Below, one piece after another: positions 19,270-31,459 of a DNA stretch of 64,000 nt; within the stretch, counting starts at the first letter, position 1; each line of letters starts with the position of its first letter. Made by a program: the position numbers and the translations under genes. Source of the stretch: Pseudomonas mosselii (lineage in GTDB: Bacteria > Pseudomonadota > Gammaproteobacteria > Pseudomonadales > Pseudomonadaceae). The DNA lies in the NCBI RefSeq assembly GCF_019823065.1, contig NZ_CP081966.1, positions 620,001 to 684,000 of the forward strand, read 5' to 3'. The notes under the pieces are model-generated. The model was given only the letters and a program-made list of their open reading frames with translations, did no database searches and was not told where the DNA came from.

Positions 19270-19297
19270 TCGGTTTCGAGTACTTGCTCGAAACCGA
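19270..19297. promoter_or_regulatory. 11-bp perfect hairpin before cpdA
   Basis: TCGGTTTCGAG (19270-19280) pairs perfectly with CTCGAAACCGA (19287-19297) around a 6-base centre, 44 bases upstream of the cpdA start. No T-run follows, so it is not a clear terminator. It may be an operator for cpdA or an RNA processing site. Confidence 0.5.
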
Positions 19298-19341
19298 TCC
19301 ACCGCCATAATCGGTGCTGAATCCGTTCGAGGAGACGGCCG

Positions 19342-20145
19342 TTGCCGCAACCACACCCACTTTCGTCACCCGTCCATGTGGTGCAACTGACCGATGCCCA
19401 CCTGTTCGCCGACCCGGCGGGCACTTTGCTGGGCCTGAATACCCGCGCGAGCCTCGGGCATGTGATCGACCAGGTGCGTCGCGAGCAGCCGCGTATCGAC
19501 CTGCTGCTGTGCACGGGCGACCTGTCGCAGGACGCCAGCGCCGCCTCCTACCAGGCCTTCAGCGAGCTGACCTCGAAGTTGGAGGCGCCAGCGCGTTGGC
19601 TGCCGGGTAACCATGACGAGGCCCAGGTAATGCAGGCCGTGGCGCCGGAGCTGGTGCAGGCGGTGACGGACATTGGCCAATGGCGCATTGTCATGCTCGA
19701 TTCGGCAGTGGTCGGTGCCACCTTCGGCGTGTTGGCGGACGACCAGTTGGCCGTGCTGGATCAGGCGCTGAACAGTGCGGGCGAACGCCATTGCCTGGTG
19801 TGCTGCCATCACCAGCCGGTGGATATCGGTTGTGCGTGGATTGCGCCGATCGGGTTGCGAAACGCCGATGAACTGTTGCAGCGCCTGCGCGGTTATCCAC
19901 AGGTGAGGGCGCTGCTGTGGGGGCATATCCATCAGGAATGGGACGAGGTGCGCGACGGCGTTCGTTTCCTTGCCACGCCTTCAACCTGCATCCAGTTCGC
20001 GCCGCGCAGCGAGGAATTCAAGGTGAGCGAGGAGCAGCCGGGCTATCGCTGGCTGCGGCTGCACGCCGACGGACGGTTGGAGACCGGGGTGGAGCGGGCG
20101 CGCGATTTCGAGGTGAAACTGGATTTCGACAGCCCGGGCTACTGA
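19342..20145 (+). CDS. cpdA: 3',5'-cyclic-AMP phosphodiesterase CpdA
   Basis: 267 residues from TTG 19342, preceded by GAGGAGAC. It has the class III phosphodiesterase metallophosphoesterase motifs in order: LTDAH, GDLSQD, GNHDE, CCHHQP and GHIHQ, which bind two metals. It breaks down cAMP in the cytosol and so damps Vfr/Crp signalling. It lies in the nudF-DUF1249-cpdA-yqiA-parE run. A single REP arm follows the stop. Confidence 0.94.
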   Translation: MPQPHPLSSPVHVVQLTDAHLFADPAGTLLGLNTRASLGHVIDQVRREQPRIDLLLCTGDLSQDASAASYQAFSELTSKLEAPARWLPGNHDEAQVMQAVAPELVQAVTDIGQWRIVMLDSAVVGATFGVLADDQLAVLDQALNSAGERHCLVCCHHQPVDIGCAWIAPIGLRNADELLQRLRGYPQVRALLWGHIHQEWDEVRDGVRFLATPSTCIQFAPRSEEFKVSEEQPGYRWLRLHADGRLETGVERARDFEVKLDFDSPGY

Positions 20146-20164
20146 GTCGGGGGACCGCTTTGCG

Positions 20165-20193
20165 GTCCTTTCGCGACACAAGGCCGCTCCCAC
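20165..20193. repeat. Single REP arm after cpdA
   Basis: GGTCCTTTCGCGACACAAGG with the following CCGCTCCCACA matches one arm of the REP pairs seen elsewhere in the window; no partner arm lies nearby. A short GACCGC/GCGGTC hairpin sits just before it. Confidence 0.65.
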
Positions 20194-20300
20194 AGAGATC
20201 GTGCCCCCGGCTGTTTGAAGAATTTGCTGCGAAAATCCCCACGCTGCGCCAATGCCCTTTGAACACGCTACACTGCGCGTCTTTGCGTCCGGGGGGCAGC

Positions 20301-20909
20301 ATGTCGGGTTCCATCCTCTATATCCATGGCTTCAACAGCTCGCCGCTGTCGAAGAAGGCGCGCCAGCTCGAGGCGGTGATGCAGCGGATCGGCCTGTCCG
20401 ACCAGCTGCGTGTCCCGGCCCTGCATCACCACCCGCGCCAGGCCATCGCCCAGCTGGAGGCCGCCATCGATGAGCTCGGCGCCCCCTTGCTGGTCGGCAG
20501 CTCACTCGGCGGCTACTATGCCACCCATCTGGCCGAACGCCATGGCCTCAAGGCCTTGTTGGTCAACCCGGCGGTCGGCCCGCACCGCCTGTTCGACGGC
20601 TACCTGGGTACCCAGCGCAACCTTTATACCGACGAGGCCTGGGAGCTGACCCATGATCATGTGGCCGCCCTGGCCGAACTGGAAGTGCCGCCGCCGCAGG
20701 ACGCCGCCCGCTATCAAGTGTGGTTGCAGACCGCCGATGAAACACTGGACTATCGCCACGCCGAGCACTATTACCGTGCTTGTGCCCTGCGTATCCAGGC
20801 CGGTGGCGACCACAGCTACCAGGGCTTCGCCGAGCAAATCCCGGCCCTGCTGGCGTTCGCCGGTATTGCCCGTGGGCAGTATGCGGCGCTGGATTTTTCT
20901 GTATTTTGA
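20301..20909 (+). CDS. yqiA: YqiA-type alpha/beta-hydrolase esterase
   Basis: 202 residues. It opens SILYIHGFNSSPLSKKA, and the nucleophile elbow is GSSLGG (residues 66-71, Ser68); a late GGDHSYQGF gives the likely catalytic His. The YqiA/UPF0227 family has general esterase activity on short acyl esters. It sits between cpdA and parE as in E. coli. ATG 20301 follows GGGGGGCAGC; longer frames upstream overlap cpdA and are not credible. Confidence 0.9.
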   Translation: MSGSILYIHGFNSSPLSKKARQLEAVMQRIGLSDQLRVPALHHHPRQAIAQLEAAIDELGAPLLVGSSLGGYYATHLAERHGLKALLVNPAVGPHRLFDGYLGTQRNLYTDEAWELTHDHVAALAELEVPPPQDAARYQVWLQTADETLDYRHAEHYYRACALRIQAGGDHSYQGFAEQIPALLAFAGIARGQYAALDFSVF

Positions 20910-20942
20910 CTTTTGCATTCACCTGACTGACGACGAGAACCC

Positions 20943-22847
20943 ATGGCCAATCCCAGCGCTAGCGCCTATAACGCAGACGCCATCGAAGTCCTCTCGGGCC
21001 TTGACCCGGTCCGCAAGCGGCCGGGCATGTACACCGACACCAGCCGGCCCAACCACCTGGCCCAGGAAGTCATCGACAACAGCGTCGACGAAGCCCTGGC
21101 CGGCCACGCCCGCTCGGTGCAGGTGATCCTGCATGCCGACCACTCGCTGGAGGTCAGCGACGATGGCCGCGGCATGCCGGTGGACATCCATCCCGAGGAG
21201 GGCGTTTCCGGCGTCGAGCTGATCCTCACCAAGCTGCACGCCGGCGGCAAGTTTTCCAACAAGAACTACCAGTTCTCCGGCGGCCTGCACGGCGTCGGTA
21301 TCTCGGTGGTCAACGCCCTGTCGAGCCAGGTGCGGGTGCGCGTCAAGCGCGACGGCAACGAATACCAGATGACCTTCGCCGACGGCTTCAAGGCCAGCGA
21401 GCTGGAAGTGGTCGGCACCGTCGGCAAGCGCAACACCGGCACCAGCGTGTACTTCACCCCCGACCCGAAGTACTTCGACTCGCCGAAATTCTCCATCAGC
21501 CGCCTCAAGCATGTGCTCAAGGCCAAGGCCGTGCTGTGCCCGGGGCTGTCCATCAGCTTCGAGGACAAGGGCACCGGCGAGAAGGTCGAATGGCACTACG
21601 AGGACGGCCTGCGTTCCTATCTGGTCGATTCGGTCAGCGAGTACCTGCGCATGCCCGACGAGCCGTTCTGCGGCAGCCTGGCCGGTAACAAGGAGGCCGT
21701 GGACTGGGCCCTGCTGTGGCTGCCCGAAGGCGGCGACAGCATCCAGGAAAGCTACGTCAACCTGATCCCCACCGCTCAGGGCGGCACCCACGTCAACGGT
21801 CTGCGTCAGGGCCTGCTGGACGCCATGCGTGAATTCTGCGAGTTCCGCAACCTGCTGCCACGCGGGGTCAAGCTGGCGCCTGAGGACGTCTGGGAGCGCA
21901 TCAGCTTCGTGCTGTCGATGAAGATGCAGGAGCCGCAGTTCTCCGGCCAGACCAAGGAGCGCCTGTCGTCCCGCGAGGCGGCGGCATTTGTCTCCGGCGT
22001 GGTCAAGGACGCCTTCAGCCTGTGGCTCAACGCCCATCCCGAACTGGGCATGCAGTTGGCCGAACTGGCCATCAGCAACGCCGGCCGTCGCCTGAAGGCA
22101 AGCAAGAAGGTCGAGCGCAAGCGCATCACCCAGGGCCCGGCGCTGCCCGGCAAGCTGGCCGACTGCGCAGGCCAGGATCCGATGCGCGCCGAGCTGTTCC
22201 TGGTCGAGGGTGACTCCGCCGGAGGTTCTGCCAAGCAGGCGCGGGACAAGGAATTCCAGGCGATCCTGCCGCTGCGCGGCAAGATCCTCAACACCTGGGA
22301 AGTCGATGGCGGCGAGGTCCTGGCCAGCCAGGAAGTGCACAACATCGCCGTGGCCATCGGTGTCGACCCGGGCGCCACCGACCTTTCGCAACTGCGCTAC
22401 GGCAAGGTCTGCATTCTCGCCGACGCCGACTCCGACGGCCTGCACATCGCCACCCTGCTGTGCGCGCTGTTCGTCCAGCACTTCCGTCCGCTGGTCGAGG
22501 CCGGGCACGTCTACGTGGCCATGCCACCGCTGTACCGCATCGACCTGGGCAAGGAGATCTACTACGCCCTGGACGAAGCCGAGCGCGATGGTGTCCTGGA
22601 CCGTCTGGTCGCCGAGAAGAAGCGTGGCAAGCCGCAAGTCACCCGATTCAAAGGCCTGGGCGAGATGAATCCGCCGCAGTTGCGCGAGACCACCATGGAC
22701 CCGAACACCCGGCGCCTGGTCCAGCTCACGCTGGACGACGTGCAGGGCACCACCGAGATCATGGACATGCTGCTGGCCAAGAAGCGCGCCGGTGACCGCA
22801 AGAACTGGCTGGAAACCAAAGGCAACCTGGCCGAGGTCCTGGTTTGA
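20943..22847 (+). CDS. parE: DNA topoisomerase IV subunit B
   Basis: 634 residues. GHKL ATPase parts are DNSVDEA, DDGRGMP and the lid SGGLHGVG; the Toprim domain has EGDSAGGSAKQARD and DADSDGLH, the metal-binding acidic residues. With ParC it decatenates daughter chromosomes. The next gene begins on the last bases of the parE stop codon, so translation is coupled. Length is normal for ParE and short of GyrB, which carries an extra insert. Confidence 0.97.
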   Translation: MANPSASAYNADAIEVLSGLDPVRKRPGMYTDTSRPNHLAQEVIDNSVDEALAGHARSVQVILHADHSLEVSDDGRGMPVDIHPEEGVSGVELILTKLHAGGKFSNKNYQFSGGLHGVGISVVNALSSQVRVRVKRDGNEYQMTFADGFKASELEVVGTVGKRNTGTSVYFTPDPKYFDSPKFSISRLKHVLKAKAVLCPGLSISFEDKGTGEKVEWHYEDGLRSYLVDSVSEYLRMPDEPFCGSLAGNKEAVDWALLWLPEGGDSIQESYVNLIPTAQGGTHVNGLRQGLLDAMREFCEFRNLLPRGVKLAPEDVWERISFVLSMKMQEPQFSGQTKERLSSREAAAFVSGVVKDAFSLWLNAHPELGMQLAELAISNAGRRLKASKKVERKRITQGPALPGKLADCAGQDPMRAELFLVEGDSAGGSAKQARDKEFQAILPLRGKILNTWEVDGGEVLASQEVHNIAVAIGVDPGATDLSQLRYGKVCILADADSDGLHIATLLCALFVQHFRPLVEAGHVYVAMPPLYRIDLGKEIYYALDEAERDGVLDRLVAEKKRGKPQVTRFKGLGEMNPPQLRETTMDPNTRRLVQLTLDDVQGTTEIMDMLLAKKRAGDRKNWLETKGNLAEVLV

Positions 22848-23826
22848 TTCGTCCGTTGCTCATGGCCTGCCTGGCGCTGTTCGCCCTGCAGGCCCAGGCC
22901 GGCGACTGGCCGCAGCTCAAGCTCAGCGGCGAGCACGTGGTCGATGGCATGCGCGGCGGCAACCTGTCGGGCCTGGCCTGGTGCCGGGGCGCATTGTGGG
23001 CGGTGTCCGACCGCGATGACGACCGTATCTACCGCCTGGACCAGGAGGGCGCGGCCTGGCAGGCCCAGCCGCTGACCTTCACGCCGCCACCGGCCCCCGA
23101 TACCGGGTTGCCCTGGGGGTTGAAGTCGCGCAACTGGGCATCGTCGTTTATTCGTGGCGGCGCGCTGGATTTCGAAGGTATTACCTGCGACCAGGCAGGC
23201 AACCTGTTCATCGTCAGCGAGGCCCAGGCCGCGGTGCTGCAACTGCCCCTGGAAGGCGAGCCGAACTGGCTGAGAATCGACCAGGCCATGGTGCGCCAGG
23301 CGCGAGCCAGCGGCATGCTGCTGCATTTCAACGCACTGTTCGAAGGGTTGGCGATCAACCCGGCGGGCGATCGCTTGTGGCTGGCCGCCGAGCGTGAGCG
23401 ACGCGGGCTGCTCGCCGTGCAGCGCCAGCAGTCGGTATGGACCTGCGGGCGCGGTTGCGTGCTGCTCAGCGAAGCCGGCGTGGAAATGCAGCCGCCGCAG
23501 TTCCCCGAGGCACGCCCGGTTTCCCGCGACTTCGCCGACCTGGCCTGGTTCGAGGGCAAGTTGTTCACCCTCGAGCGCAACGCTTATCGCATCTGCCGAC
23601 GCGACGCTGACAGTGGCACCGTGGAGCGCTGCTGGTCGTTCGCCGCGGACGCCCTGGTGGAATCGCGTCGCTATTCACAGCCCTATGGCCTGGCCGAGGC
23701 GCTGGTGATCGACAAGGACGGCGCCTGGATCAGCGTGGACAACAACGACCGGCCACGGGCGGATGGTGAAGCGCGGCCGGTCGTCTGGCGCTTCGGCGCG
23801 CCGGCCGGCGGCTGGAGTGCCAAGCC

Positions 23827-23830
<4 letters not shown>
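22844..23830 (+). CDS. Exported phytase-like esterase-domain protein
   Basis: 328 residues from TTG 22844, overlapping the parE stop and preceded by GAGGTCC. A signal peptide runs to about residue 19 (ALQAQA). The body resembles the esterase-like domain of phytases: GNLSGLAWCRGALWAVSDRDD, DFEGITCD and FEGLAINP, a beta-propeller pattern with acidic metal-binding turns. It is probably periplasmic. Substrate is not established. It overlaps the next gene by 4 bases (ATGA). Its link to topoisomerase IV is unexplained beyond shared transcription. Confidence 0.78.
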
Positions 23831-26611
<2,781 letters not shown>

Positions 26612-26629
26612 GTGCATGGGCTGTCTGCT

Positions 26630-26648
26630 GCGGCGCTTTCGGCGCCGC
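26630..26648 (+). terminator. Weak hairpin after parC
   Basis: GCGGCGC (26630-26636) and GCGCCGC (26642-26648) form a strong 7-bp stem but no T-run follows. It may pause or stabilise the parC message end rather than terminate by itself. Confidence 0.35.
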
Positions 26649-26786
26649 TTCAGGCGGAAATGCTGGAGTCTGGCGGCTAATTCGCGGATGATAGGGCCCG
26701 CGTGGCGCCGGCGTGGCCGGGTGCCCGGATGAATCTACATGTGTATCACTGCGGTCAGTCTGGAGACGACCGCCTGGATGGGATGA

Positions 26787-27497
26787 ATGAAATTTCTGCG
26801 CCTTCCATTTGCGTTGCTGGTGACCGGCTTGCTGGGCCTGAGCGGATGCAGCATGCATCAGCCGGTCGCCTTGTATCAGCTCGACAGCGGTGAACCCGGC
26901 CAGCCGACCCAGGCGGCGGGCATGGCGGTGGTGCTCGGCCCGGTATCGGTGGCCGACTACCTGCAACGTGAGACCTTTCTACAGCGGCAGGTCGATGGCA
27001 GTCTGACGGCAGCCACCGATGGCCGTTGGGCCGGCAGCCTTTCGTCGGATATCGACCAGTTGCTGGTGCGCCAGCTGGCCTGGCGCCTGGACAGCCAGCG
27101 CGTGGTGCTGGCACCGGCGAGCGCCGGCTTCACGCCGGACGTGCAGGTGCTGCTGTCCATTACCCGCCTGGACTCGGGCAAGAACCAGCCCGCGATCCTG
27201 GACGCCCAGTGGCGTGTGCTGGACCGCCGTGGCCAGGTGCGTGACAACCGCATCGTCCACCTCGAGCAGCCCCATGCGGGCAGCGAGTCTGCGCAGGTCC
27301 AGGCTCAGGGGCAATTGTTGCAGAAGCTGGCCGAACAGCTGAGTACCGCCGTTAAACCACTGGCCAACCAGCCGGCCATCGCCGAGGAGACGCCACGCAA
27401 GCCGGCGGCGCCGGTGCAGGTGAAGAAAGAGCCTGAGAAACCGAAGATTCCGATGGCCTCGCCGATTCGTACCGATATGGAAGTGTTCCGCTTCTGA
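26787..27497 (+). CDS. PqiC/YmbA-like auxiliary lipoprotein
   Basis: 236 residues. The N terminus has an LSGC lipobox with Cys21. The region after it, with YQLDSGEPG, VLGPVSVADYLQRETFLQRQ and SLSSDIDQLLVRQLAWRLDSQRV split across about 40-110, follows the ABC-transport auxiliary lipoprotein family (PqiC, DUF330). The C-terminal ~50 residues are rich in Pro, Lys and Glu and look disordered. In E. coli PqiC works with the MCE proteins PqiA and PqiB, but no MCE gene lies next to this one. A strong terminator follows. Confidence 0.78.
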   Translation: MKFLRLPFALLVTGLLGLSGCSMHQPVALYQLDSGEPGQPTQAAGMAVVLGPVSVADYLQRETFLQRQVDGSLTAATDGRWAGSLSSDIDQLLVRQLAWRLDSQRVVLAPASAGFTPDVQVLLSITRLDSGKNQPAILDAQWRVLDRRGQVRDNRIVHLEQPHAGSESAQVQAQGQLLQKLAEQLSTAVKPLANQPAIAEETPRKPAAPVQVKKEPEKPKIPMASPIRTDMEVFRF

Positions 27498-27510
27498 TAT
27501 CCGCAGCCAC

Positions 27511-27540
27511 AAAAAAGCCCGCAGCGATGCGGGCTTTTTT
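27511..27540 (+). terminator. Rho-independent terminator
   Basis: AAAAAAGCCCGC (27511-27522) pairs perfectly with GCGGGCTTTTTT (27529-27540) around AGCGAT, ending in six T. It can work on both strands, ending the lipoprotein gene and the convergent membrane gene. Confidence 0.92.
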
Positions 27541-27571
27541 GTGTCTTTGGTCGGGAGGCTTTATCAGATCT

Positions 27572-27662
27572 GCGTGGGAGCGGGCTTGTCCCGCGATAGG
27601 GCTTGCCAGGGCAGCAACATTGCCTGCCCCGACGCTATCGCGGGGCAAGCCCGCTCCCACGC
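27572..27662. repeat. REP pair between convergent genes
   Basis: Arms 27572-27599 and 27635-27662 carry GCGTGGGAGCGGGCTTG and its complement, separated by 35 bases. It lies between the PqiC-like and SMP-like genes, next to a strong terminator. Confidence 0.85.
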
Positions 27663-27685
27663 AAGTCCTAGATGAGCGGTGGCGC

Positions 27686-29137
27686 TCAGGCGCGGCGCTC
27701 GTGCATCCGTGCCAGCTGGCGTTCCAGCATCGACGGGTAAGGCTCCATCAGGCGTTCTACACAGCACGCGCCTTCCGGGCTGGCAATCGGCCGAATACGC
27801 GCACGCTGGCGCACCAGGGCGTCATCGCTGATGCGGCGCTCCACCAGCAGCAGGTTGCGGCTGTGCTGCGACAGGGCCAGGGCGTCCTGGGCCTGTTCGG
27901 TCATCAGCAGGTCGACCTGATCCAGGCCTTGCAGGTCGTCAGCCAGCACCAGGCCCAGTTGCAGCTGCAGGGTGATGCCGCTGTCGGCCACCTCGATCTG
28001 CAGGGCGTGGCCCAGGGCGCGCAGCAGCTCGCCGCAGCAGATGGCATTGGTCAGGTAGTCCTCGCCGCTGTCGCGGCTGTGGAACAACAGCAGGGTGCTG
28101 CCGTCGTTCAGGGTGTGGACTTCGCCTTCGTACAGCGATGCAGCCTGCTCCAAACAGTCGCGGTAGCGCTCCAGCAGCTCGGTCAGGCGGGTGCGTGGCA
28201 GGCGACGCAGTTGCTCCTGGGAGCCCAACTGCACGGCCAGCACGGCACTGAACTGCGGCTCGTCGGACTCGACGATGACAGGCTTGGCCGGAGCGCTTTG
28301 CTCATCCATCAGGTCGGCGAAGGCGTCGTCGTCCTCGTCGTGCCCGGCAGTCTGTACCATCGCCTTGGCCCGTGGGGCGACCTTGGCAACTGGCGCGTCG
28401 TCGAAATCGTCTTCCTCGTCCTCTTCTTCAGGCTCAGGTGGCGGCGGTGGGGCGAGGCGCGCGTGCAGTTGGCGCGCCAGATCGCCGATTTCGTCCTGGC
28501 GGTCGATGCCCGGCGTGTAAGGGTGCGGGTCACGCAACCACACGCGCAACTGCAGCAGCGGCGTCGAGATAAAGCGTCCAAGGCGCAGGCTGAGGGTCAG
28601 GGCCAGGGCCAGCAGGATCGCGGCGAGGATACCCATGCTCTGCAAGCTGATCAGCATCGGTTGCTGGAACTGGTTCATGTCCAGGCTGATGCGCAACTGG
28701 CCGGCGGTCACGTCCTGGAAGGTGATCTTGGTCTGGTAGACCCCTTCGGTTTCGCCCAGCAGGCTGTTGCGCGGGCGCTGGCCGGCCTCGGCGAGGATGC
28801 GGTTGTCCACGCTGTAGATGGCCGCATGGGCCACCAGCGGGTTCTTCACCAGGTTGCCCAGCAGCACGTTGAGGCTGAGGATGTCGTTGGACACCAGCAG
28901 CTCGGTGGCCGAGGTGGCGGTCTGGGTGGTCAGGCTCTGGCCGACGGCATCGGCCTGCTCGTGCATGGCCTGCTTGAACTGCAGGCCCATCACGCAGGCA
29001 TAGATCACCAGGGCCAGGGCCACCAGGAAAATGTTGTGGCTGGCAATGCGCAGGGCCAATGGAATTCGGCGCTGGCTCAGGGCTCGGTAGATCATCAGGA
29101 AGAAGTTGTCGGGTTTTACGGGCGTGGGCCGGTTCAC
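27686..29137 (-). CDS. SMP/AhpA-like membrane protein with HAMP region
   Basis: 483 residues from GTG 29137; the frame extends to 29248 without a better start. Helices near 30-50 and 180-200 flank a periplasmic part, and a HAMP-like segment (LRLGRFISTPLLQLRVWL) follows. A central acidic linker (PEEEDEEDDFDD) precedes a C-terminal soluble domain. The gene lies divergent from serB, as the SMP/YtjB gene does in gammaproteobacteria, which supports that family. Its role is unknown; old labels such as hemolysin have no support here. Confidence 0.7.
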   Translation of the reverse strand: MNRPTPVKPDNFFLMIYRALSQRRIPLALRIASHNIFLVALALVIYACVMGLQFKQAMHEQADAVGQSLTTQTATSATELLVSNDILSLNVLLGNLVKNPLVAHAAIYSVDNRILAEAGQRPRNSLLGETEGVYQTKITFQDVTAGQLRISLDMNQFQQPMLISLQSMGILAAILLALALTLSLRLGRFISTPLLQLRVWLRDPHPYTPGIDRQDEIGDLARQLHARLAPPPPPEPEEEDEEDDFDDAPVAKVAPRAKAMVQTAGHDEDDDAFADLMDEQSAPAKPVIVESDEPQFSAVLAVQLGSQEQLRRLPRTRLTELLERYRDCLEQAASLYEGEVHTLNDGSTLLLFHSRDSGEDYLTNAICCGELLRALGHALQIEVADSGITLQLQLGLVLADDLQGLDQVDLLMTEQAQDALALSQHSRNLLLVERRISDDALVRQRARIRPIASPEGACCVERLMEPYPSMLERQLARMHERRA

Positions 29138-29273
29138 AGAGCGCGGCTCTTTATGGCGAGAAAGTTGCTGCGCAGTATAGCGACACGCGTTTTGTCGGCA
29201 AAGTATCGTTGGCGCCCGGCGGTCATGGAAAATCGGTAGAATGCGCATTTTTCATCGAGTTGGAGCCCCGGTC

Positions 29274-30488
29274 TTGCGCGAAATCGTCCTGATCAACATC
29301 ACTGGTGAAGACCGTCCGGGTCTCACTGCGGCCATCACCGGCGTCCTGCTCCAGGGCGGTGTGAGTATTCTCGACATCGGCCTCGCTGTCATGCACGGCA
29401 CGCTGTCGTTCGGCATCCTGGTCGACATCCCCGATAACGAAGTGGCCACGGCGCTGCTGCAGAGCGTGCAGTCCAAGGCTCACGAACTGAACTTGCAGGC
29501 CCGCTACACCCCCATTTCCGAGGCCGACTACCAGCACTGGGCCGACAGCCAGGGTGAGGCCCGCCACATCGTTACCCTGCTCAGCCGCCGGATCACCCCG
29601 CAGCAGTTGCAGCGCGTCAGCGCCATCATCAGCGAGCACGACCTGACCATCGAGCGCATCGAACGGCTGTCCGCCCGCGTGGCGCTGGACGCCCAGATCG
29701 ACAAGGGCAAGGCCGCGCTGGAAATCTCGGTGCGTGGCGAGCCGAACGACGGCCAGGCCCTGCGTGCGGCGTTCTTCGCGCTGTCCGAAGAGCTGAGCAT
29801 CGACATCGCCTTCCAGAAAGACGACCTGTTCCGCCGCAACCGCCGTCTGGCGGTGTTCGATATGGACTCGACCTTGATCGAGGCCGAAGTCATCGACGAG
29901 CTGGCCAAGGCCGCCGGCGTCGGCGAACAGGTCGCGGCGATCACCGAGCGTGCCATGCGTGGCGAACTGGATTTTCGCGCCAGCTTCAAGGAGCGCATGG
30001 CCTTGCTCAAGGGGCTGGACGTGAGCGTGCTCGACCAGATCGGTGCTTCGCTGCGCCTGACCGAGGGCGCCGAGCACCTGTTTGCCGAACTCAAGCGCCT
30101 GGGCTACAAGACCGCCATCCTCTCCGGCGGTTTCACCTACTTTGCCAAGCAGGTACAGGCGCGCCTGGGCATCGACTACGTATTCGCCAACGAACTGGAG
30201 GTGGTCGACGGCAAGGTGACCGGGGTGGCCGTCGAACCGATCGTCGATGCCCAGCGCAAGGCCGACCTGCTGTTGCAACTGGCCAGTCAGGAGGGCCTGC
30301 AGCTCGAGCAGACCATCGCCGTTGGTGATGGGGCCAACGACCTGCCGATGCTGTCCCAGGCCGGCCTGGGCGTGGCCTTCCGCGCCAAGCCGCTGGTGCG
30401 CCAGTCGGCCAAGCAGGCCATCTCGACGCTGGGCCTGGATGGCGTGCTGTACCTGCTGGGCGTGCGTGATCGCGAAGCGCGCGGTTGA
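29274..30488 (+). CDS. serB: Phosphoserine phosphatase SerB
   Basis: 404 residues from TTG 29274 (GGAG 8 bases upstream). Two ACT-like domains (about 5-165) precede a HAD phosphatase with DMDSTLIEAEVID (Asp196, Asp198), the motif II SGGF, and GDGANDLPML. It makes L-serine from phosphoserine in the cytosol. The ATG at 29241 in the same frame has no ribosome site. The double-ACT form is longer than the E. coli enzyme but usual in Pseudomonas. A perfect bidirectional terminator follows. Confidence 0.94.
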   Translation: MREIVLINITGEDRPGLTAAITGVLLQGGVSILDIGLAVMHGTLSFGILVDIPDNEVATALLQSVQSKAHELNLQARYTPISEADYQHWADSQGEARHIVTLLSRRITPQQLQRVSAIISEHDLTIERIERLSARVALDAQIDKGKAALEISVRGEPNDGQALRAAFFALSEELSIDIAFQKDDLFRRNRRLAVFDMDSTLIEAEVIDELAKAAGVGEQVAAITERAMRGELDFRASFKERMALLKGLDVSVLDQIGASLRLTEGAEHLFAELKRLGYKTAILSGGFTYFAKQVQARLGIDYVFANELEVVDGKVTGVAVEPIVDAQRKADLLLQLASQEGLQLEQTIAVGDGANDLPMLSQAGLGVAFRAKPLVRQSAKQAISTLGLDGVLYLLGVRDREARG

Positions 30489-30535
30489 TCTTGAGCCCAA
30501 GGAGGGCGAAGCCCTCCCAGCAATCCCAAGGCAAA

Positions 30536-30573
30536 AAAAGGCCCTGCATGACATCAATCATGCAGGGCCTTTT
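30536..30573. terminator. Bidirectional terminator between serB and psd
   Basis: AAAAGGCCCTGCATGA (30536-30551) and TCATGCAGGGCCTTTT (30558-30573) form a perfect 16-bp stem with A-run and T-run ends, placed between convergent genes. Confidence 0.95.
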
Positions 30574-30586
30574 GCTTACCGGATAG

Positions 30587-31450
30587 TCAGGCCTGGGTCG
30601 GCTGCGCCAGCAGCTCACCCATGCGCACCGCGGAGCCGGCACCCAGGCTCTCTGCCCACTTCACCTGCTCCGGCCCGAACAGCACGATGGCGGTGGAACC
30701 CAGCTTGAAGCGGCCCAGTTCGGCGCCCTTTTCCAGGTGGATCGGTGCACGGCTGGCCTCGTCGTAGCGGAAGGTCTTCAGCTCGCGCTTCGGTGGCGTG
30801 ACCAGGCCGGCCCAGACGGTCTCGATCGAGGCGACGATCATTGCGCCGACCAGCACCACGGCCATCGGCCCACGCTCGGTGTCGAACAGGCAGACCACGC
30901 GCTCGTTGCGGGCGAACAGCTCAGGCACGTTTTCCGCGGTGGTTTGGTTGACCGAGAACAGCCGACCCGGCACATAGACCATCTCGCGCAGGGTACCTGC
31001 CAGCGGCATGTGCACGCGGTGGTAGTCCTTGGGCGACAGGTAGATGGTGGCGAATTCACCGCCCATGAACGGTGCGGCCAGGGCCGGATCGCCGCCCAGC
31101 AGCTCCAGGGCGCTGTAGCCGTGGCCCTTGGCCTGGAAGATGCGGCCGTGCTCGATCGGGCCGAGCTGGCTGACGGCGCCATCGGCTGGGCAGAGGATCG
31201 CGCCGGGGGTTTCGTCCAGCGGGCGGGCTCCCGGCTTGAGGGCGCGGGTGAAGAAGGCGTTGAAGTGCTCGTAGGCACTGAGATCTTCGACCAGCGCCTC
31301 GGACATGTTCACCTGGTAGCGCTTGGCAAACCAGGCGGTGAAGGCGTTCTTGAACCAGCGTGCGCGGCACTCGGCGACGCAGCCGGCCAGCCGCGACAGC
31401 AGGTGGTGCGGCAGCAGGTACTGGCTGATGATGAACAAGCGGGATTTCAT
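30587..31450 (-). CDS. psd: Phosphatidylserine decarboxylase
   Basis: 287 residues. It converts phosphatidylserine to phosphatidylethanolamine at the inner membrane. The self-cleavage site is [11 protein letters not shown], where Ser252 becomes the pyruvoyl group; the catalytic region also has [11 protein letters not shown] and the Asp in [11 protein letters not shown]. The length is normal. It is preceded by the rhodanese gene 9 bases away on the same strand, so the two are probably co-transcribed. Confidence 0.96.
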   Translation of the reverse strand: MKSRLFIISQYLLPHHLLSRLAGCVAECRARWFKNAFTAWFAKRYQVNMSEALVEDLSAYEHFNAFFTRALKPGARPLDETPGAILCPADGAVSQLGPIEHGRIFQAKGHGYSALELLGGDPALAAPFMGGEFATIYLSPKDYHRVHMPLAGTLREMVYVPGRLFSVNQTTAENVPELFARNERVVCLFDTERGPMAVVLVGAMIVASIETVWAGLVTPPKRELKTFRYDEASRAPIHLEKGAELGRFKLGSTAIVLFGPEQVKWAESLGAGSAVRMGELLAQPTQA

Positions 31451-31459
31451 TGAGCGTCC

